Shown here one piece after another: positions 61,101 to 64,000 of a DNA stretch of 64,000 nucleotides. Position numbers and translations under genes: made by a program. The notes beneath the pieces are model-generated. The model searched no databases. It was not told where the DNA came from and worked only from the letters and a program-made list of their open reading frames with translations. This DNA comes from UMGS1052 sp045532035 (lineage in GTDB: Bacteria; Bacillota; Clostridia; Oscillospirales; CAG-382): assembly GCA_045532035.1 (NCBI GenBank), contig JAZSFD010000050.1, positions 20,016 to 84,015 on the forward strand. Direction: 5' to 3'. Positions within the stretch are counted from its first letter, which is position 1. Each line of letters opens with the position of its first letter.

Positions 61101-61513
61101 TCTCGAAGCATTTGAGGGAAGCACTCCTTCGATATATCTGCGGCATAAGGTTTGCCGTCGACAATAAAAGGGATCACCTTTTCTGCGCCATGCTCTTCAA
61201 TAAAAATCCTTATTTCCTCATTCACCCATTCGGAGGCTGCACTTTCGGGGGAGCAGATGACAATAAGATACTTGCTTGCTGCAAGCTCTTTTTTCAAAGC
61301 ATTCTCAAGCACCACACCCGAAAGATCGGTCTTATCCCTGAAAACAGGAAATATCTTTTTCGGAATCTCAGGATATTCTTTTCTTGTGCTTGCGGGCAAT
61401 CTGTATGTTTCAAGGCTGCGTTGGAGCCATTTTGCCCACTTTTCATTTTTTCTGCTGTAACTGATAAAGGCAAAATAGCGGTAGCCGTCGTTTGAGGTCT
61501 GCCTGGTTGACAT
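58103..61513 (-). CDS. TIR-domain transmembrane protein with YD-like repeat ectodomain and PDZ-like C-terminus
   Basis: 1136 residues. Residues about 11-150 are a bacterial TIR domain: YFAFISYSRKNEKWAKWL, KIFPVFRDKTDLSGV, YLIVICSPESAASEWVNEE, with the Trp-Val-x-x-Glu arrangement (W96, E100) in which Glu is catalytic in NAD-cleaving TIRs. A basic stretch (RRDRKRAIRR, 174-183) precedes one membrane span (VFLGALVAIFLVIAGYGVMF, about 185-204), so TIR is inside and the rest outside. From about 260 to 1030 run some fifteen units of the form YEYDxxGN...xDxxGKP, related to YD/RHS repeats. Residues about 1035-1110 look like a PDZ domain (EDTPAKKAGVTPGIIV). There is no signal peptide. A type II receptor-like architecture is inferred; ligand, and whether TIR hydrolyses NAD or signals, are unknown. 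Confidence 0.85.
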   Translation of the reverse strand: MSTRQTSNDGYRYFAFISYSRKNEKWAKWLQRSLETYRLPASTRKEYPEIPKKIFPVFRDKTDLSGVVLENALKKELAASKYLIVICSPESAASEWVNEEIRIFIEEHGAEKVIPFIVDGKPYAADISKECFPQMLRDIKGELLGINVGELGKRNAFLRVVSTMLGLRFDEVVRRDRKRAIRRNVFLGALVAIFLVIAGYGVMFNTEQSRYYASYVTRFEIPEGRGELSASERKEAFQSFRIVKKRGRVIRVECVNSYGTVVSPSLCLDRYPALSFSYGEDGRVSEITQYDKHGNSVLKKTLSYHGDTVVIDLKSPSGLFSKSMQLDLSVTSSSLPADASKSEIIRQINNYDKNGRLAKEMYYRDTLGTFACDINGVYGKEYTYTDEGFVSSASMLNEKGEPYNCRTGWATEIYEYDKYGRITQGKYENADRNPARNAEGYACFDIQYEGFSPTSQRYYDENMQPCNNKDGASEYIYQFDGRGLLKSQKFYGPDGDAASVYGGVYEAREEYNEKGLQIKQSFFDAAGGAVNSSVYGYAAIEWLYDGKNRVIEERYFDSDGKPYCQKDSGAHIIKLGYDDNGYVSVEKHFDAQGNPIVTKWGYFGTEISRDSEGNILRVEYFGTDGKPCIGTGNYAVAEYEYDAYGNRKSVRFFDTGHNPCRNEYGVHGWDYKYEDGKLVSGSCVDIDGKPGVGKDFCHEIRYEYDEKGNVIREGTYDLDGKLAENVNTNYAIAEYEYNDYGDVTRIAYFSRMGTPAHEEGEYYLYEYEYDARGNVIWEKREANEKTEYPYVTVQSTYDAYGNVTSRLYRDREGNQMNVKYTQENFVYDKQGKLVRYDVTYASTGTTIVSEYEYDVYGNRVLEKFTAVYEDGETALLYLTRYTFDEYGQVILKQHTDEAGEPFYDEAIGYSSLRTEYSPEGYVIVEEFWGENGKPLDIFRYEYERDSRGNPIVTRRYGVDGKPLREADGVAACVVQEYDSFGYLVKKSLYNENGEPYEDASGSYAVYSNDSRGYRNSVVYYNKNGDEVGRNVVYAYVSEVYEDTPAKKAGVTPGIIVQYGNWHCFGENEGIFELEYELERLWASEKKLVMAYPVDGGWEFAEYSLGEGLSGIRIQSDYGDASKIEMLRAAYEEYLSE

Positions 61514-61606
61514 AGCTTTATCCTCTCCTCATATCTATTTATATCCTGTACGATGTCGGTTTTTCTTTATATAACTTATAGATTTCAAGTTTTCGCAGAT
61601 GGTTCT

Positions 61607-62404
61607 TTATTTTGTATCGGCTGTCCTTGCCTTATATTCCTTCGGCGACACACCAACGACCTTTTTGAAGACTGTCGAAAAATACAAGGGGTCATCAAAG
61701 CCCGAAAGATATGCGATATTCTTTACCGAGTCAATACCCCGGTCAAAAAGAGAAACGGCATATTTTATTCTGTGCATCCTCAGATATTCCGAATAGCGCA
61801 TACCCATTTTTTCCTTGAAAAGATGTGAAAGGTATTTGGGGTTGTAGGATAGCTCCTCAGCGATAGATGAGATCGAAAGGGACGGATCCACAAAGTTTTC
61901 CTCTGTCATTTCAACGATGGTATTCACAAGATTGCTCTTTTCGGCAGAGCTTGCCACAAGACGGGAAAAGGTATATAGAAGAATACTTTCGGAAGCAAGG
62001 TCGATATTTTCCTCGGATGCTGTCGAAAGGCTGTCATGCCAGAGAGGTATCAGACCGTCAAAATTTGAAAAAGCTCTGTTTATTCGGTTAATGCCGAAAC
62101 GACGGAAAAGACTTTCCGAACGGGTTCCTCCGAAATTTATATACATATATTCACAAGCTTCCGTGTCTTCAACACGAAAGCTTTCGCCCTCAAAGCCAAA
62201 AAGAAGCGTTCCGGCACAAGCGGAAAGCTTTTCGTTTTCAAACACAAATCTTCCCGCCCCCTGCTTGACAAGGATAGCCTTGTGACTGTCAAGATGAGTG
62301 CTTTTCGACATAGTTTCAATATTTGATTCAAGGATAAAGCATTTGATTTCAAGACTGTCGGGCTCTTTTGCGGGAATAAATTTGCAGATGTTCTTGTTTT
62401 TCAT
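61607..62404 (-). CDS. AraC-family regulator of adjacent oxidoreductase
   Basis: 265 residues. An N-terminal cupin-like domain (ILVKQGAGRFVFENEKLSACAGTLLFGFEG) and a C-terminal double HTH (SLSISSIAEELSYNPKYLSHLFKEKMGMRYSEYL; SVKNIAYLSGFDDPLYFSTVFKKVVGVSPKEYK) make a standard sugar-responsive AraC protein. It is divergent from the Gfo/Idh/MocA oxidoreductase with promoters on either side of a 172-base gap, so the two are likely regulator and target. AAA(T) rather than strong SD precedes the ATG. Confidence 0.92.
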   Translation of the reverse strand: MKNKNICKFIPAKEPDSLEIKCFILESNIETMSKSTHLDSHKAILVKQGAGRFVFENEKLSACAGTLLFGFEGESFRVEDTEACEYMYINFGGTRSESLFRRFGINRINRAFSNFDGLIPLWHDSLSTASEENIDLASESILLYTFSRLVASSAEKSNLVNTIVEMTEENFVDPSLSISSIAEELSYNPKYLSHLFKEKMGMRYSEYLRMHRIKYAVSLFDRGIDSVKNIAYLSGFDDPLYFSTVFKKVVGVSPKEYKARTADTK

Positions 62405-62434
62405 ATTTCACCGTCCGTGTATGATTCTGTTTTT

Positions 62435-62462
62435 ATTATATACTTAATACGAAAAAAATCAA
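62435..62462 (-). promoter_or_regulatory. Promoter of AraC-type gene
   Basis: On the minus strand TTGATT (62457-62462), 16 bases, TATAAT (62435-62440). Confidence 0.55.
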
Positions 62463-62503
62463 GATTTTCGAACTTTTTCACATAAAAACATGGAAAAAAT
62501 CAA

Positions 62504-62531
62504 TTGAATCTGCCACATTTGATGCTATAAT
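62504..62531 (+). promoter_or_regulatory. Promoter of Gfo/Idh/MocA gene
   Basis: TTGAAT (62504-62509), 16 bases, TATAAT (62526-62531), about 40 bases before the ATG and facing the AraC promoter. Confidence 0.6.
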
Positions 62532-62576
62532 AAAATTAAAAAGTACACCAGTTCATAAAAATGGAGGTTTACAAAA

Positions 62577-63830
62577 ATGAAAAAACTGAAAATCGGCGTT
62601 TTCGGAGTTGGAAGAGGTCTTCACCTTGCAAAAAATTTCATGCTTCTCAACTGCGACATCGTGGCGCTTTGTGATTTTCACAAAGAGAGACTTGCAAACG
62701 CTATCAAAGAAATGGGCGGCGACATTGCGGCATACGACAATTTTGACGAATTCATAGAGCACAAGATGGACGCTGTTATCCTTGCTAACTACTTCCACGA
62801 GCACGCCCCTTTTGCAATCAGATGCTTTGAGCGCGGACTTCATGTTTTTTCGGAATGTATCTCAAACGGCACCATGGCAGAGGGCGTTGAACTCATCCGC
62901 GCCTTTGAAAAGACAGAAGGCGTTGTTTATATGCTTGCCGAAAACTATCCTCAGATGCTCTTCAACCGCGAAATGCAACGCATTTGCAAAACCGGCACCC
63001 TTGGAAAGATCCTCTATGCCGAGGGCGAATACAACCACCCCGGAGACCCGTGTGACATAAGCTTCAAAAAGACATACAACTATTTCCCCGAGCATTGGAG
63101 AAATTATCTGGGCAGAACCTATTATATAACCCGTTCTCTCGGCCCTGTAATGCGTGCCACCGGAGCCACTCCCAAAAAAGTGACTGCATTCTGTGCCTTC
63201 GCACCGATAAAGGGGGATGTTCCCAGTGCAAGCAATGTGGGCGACAGAGCCGCCATCATTACAACACAGAACGACGACGGCTCGATCTTCAGAGTGACCG
63301 GCTGTGCCGCCTTTGGCGGTCATCACAACGCCTACCGCATCTGCGGCACCGAGGGACAGATCGAAAACCTGCGAGACAATTCAGAGCGCGTGCTATTGCG
63401 CTACAACGCATGGACCAAACCTGCGGGAGCCGAAGAAGTTTCCACCTATCTCCCCTTATGGAACGACAAGGATGAGGAGCTTATCAAAACCAGCGGACAC
63501 GGAGGCGGAGATTTCATCACTGCCCGTATGTTCCTTGAAGCCATCGCCGAAAAGAGGCAACCCGAGCATCCCTTTGACATCCATTCGGCGGTTGCCATGT
63601 CATCGGTGGCAATCCTTGCCCACCGCTCGATGCTTGAGGGCGGAAAACCCTACGATATCCCGGATTTCAGAACCGAGCAGGCAAGAAAGCAGTATGAAAA
63701 CGACCGACTCACAGTATTTCTCAAGGATGACGGTTCTGCTCCCGATCTCCCCTGTTGTTCGGTTAAAGATTTCAAACCCACAGAAACTCAGATGAAGCTG
63801 TTCAGACAGCAGGTCATGGGAGAAGAATAA
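62577..63830 (+). CDS. Gfo/Idh/MocA family oxidoreductase
   Basis: 417 residues. An N-terminal Rossmann fold (KIGVFGVGRGLHLAKNFM; ALCDFHKERLANAI) and the family motif HVFSECISNGTMAEGVELI, where the usual catalytic-loop EKP reads ECISN, define a GFO_IDH_MocA protein. The C-terminal domain contains NHPGDPCD and HGGGDFITARMFLEAI, resembling the carbohydrate dehydrogenase and glycosidase-associated members. The missing Lys of EKP suggests altered or lost dehydrogenase chemistry. GGAGG precedes the ATG. It is divergent from an AraC regulator and is probably induced by a sugar or sugar acid. Confidence 0.88.
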   Translation: MKKLKIGVFGVGRGLHLAKNFMLLNCDIVALCDFHKERLANAIKEMGGDIAAYDNFDEFIEHKMDAVILANYFHEHAPFAIRCFERGLHVFSECISNGTMAEGVELIRAFEKTEGVVYMLAENYPQMLFNREMQRICKTGTLGKILYAEGEYNHPGDPCDISFKKTYNYFPEHWRNYLGRTYYITRSLGPVMRATGATPKKVTAFCAFAPIKGDVPSASNVGDRAAIITTQNDDGSIFRVTGCAAFGGHHNAYRICGTEGQIENLRDNSERVLLRYNAWTKPAGAEEVSTYLPLWNDKDEELIKTSGHGGGDFITARMFLEAIAEKRQPEHPFDIHSAVAMSSVAILAHRSMLEGGKPYDIPDFRTEQARKQYENDRLTVFLKDDGSAPDLPCCSVKDFKPTETQMKLFRQQVMGEE

Positions 63831-63887
63831 AGCATAACAAAAACAGAGCCGATATGGCTCTGAGCTTGCTGACAAAGTGTATTACAA

Positions 63888-64000
63888 TAATTGCTGTTAG
63901 CAATATGCACAAACAGGGAGTGTCATAATACCTCCATTGCCTGAAAGGGCGGCTGATCCAAAACAAGGTTTCTGATATCGGCAAAACAGAAGTCTAATCA
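63888..64000 (+). repeat. Dispersed repeat, copy 2 (113 bp, reaches window edge)
   Basis: Same orientation as copy 1 at 57657, with 112 of 113 aligned bases identical and the 16-base segment absent. It may continue past the window. It begins 58 bases after the oxidoreductase stop. Confidence 0.9.

Overview
The window looks like a chromosomal segment of an anaerobic, endospore-forming member of the class Clostridia (Firmicutes), probably a gut or other polysaccharide-rich habitat lineage. Supporting this are a SCIFF ranthipeptide with its radical SAM maturase (a near-universal clostridial marker), sporulation genes (spoVAC, spmA/spmB, a SpoIIQ-like M23 protein, a ParB/Spo0J protein, an AbrB/SpoVT-type regulator), strong Shine-Dalgarno sites, several TTG starts and pyruvate phosphate dikinase. 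No species can be named from the sequence alone. There is no CRISPR array, rRNA operon, complete prophage or transposase gene.

Layout. 1-2.8 kb: the first 942 codons of a large DUF4011-type superfamily I helicase-like protein whose P-loop is degenerate. 3.0-3.2 kb: a cluster of small hairpins. 3.2-9.6 kb (minus): an Orn/Lys/Arg decarboxylase, the SCIFF maturase and peptide, then a coupled set of rRNA methyltransferase, MORN protein, membrane protein and ParB. 9.7-13.2 kb (plus): SpoVAC, hemolysin III, a DtxR/MntR-like regulator, a diacylglycerol kinase-like protein and an AlkD-like protein. 13.2-17.4 kb: four zinc-ribbon proteins around an ArsB/NhaD-type permease. 17.7-20.3 kb: ppdK. 20.9-23.3 kb: LCP-like protein, M23 peptidase and an XRE regulator preceded by twin operators. 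23.4-25 kb: rpsI, rplM and abrB-like. 25.1-32.6 kb: spmAB, a lipoprotein, an SbcD-like nuclease, and a translational-quality operon (TrmN6-like, RsmI, TIGR01212 radical SAM, ADP-ribosylglycohydrolase).

32.6-35.1 kb: an SGNH hydrolase and a frameshifted GH20 gene behind an attenuator-like leader. 35.2-39.8 kb: a Gld-type ABC exporter (GldA, GldF, GldG, DUF4340). 40-46.6 kb: a MacA/MacB-type tripartite exporter with an S-layer-homology protein. 46.8-50 kb: argH, ymdB, uppP. 50-52.7 kb: a GH2 glycosidase divergent from an AraC regulator. 52.8-54.6 kb: DUF1294, type II pantothenate kinase and an ECF S component, probably for pantothenate. 55.2-56.7 kb: RNase Y with a long leader. 56.8 kb: tRNA-Arg(CCG).

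From the tRNA to the end (56.9-64 kb) the character changes. There is an AT-rich methyltransferase, then a roughly 130-bp repeat and a large nested inverted repeat. Next comes a 1136-residue membrane protein with an N-terminal cytosolic TIR domain, one membrane span, a long YD-like repeat ectodomain and a C-terminal PDZ-like domain. An AraC/oxidoreductase divergent pair follows, and then a second copy of the same repeat. This repeat-flanked accessory segment, with its receptor-like TIR protein, is the strongest candidate for an undescribed system. The degenerate-helicase protein at the other end is the second.
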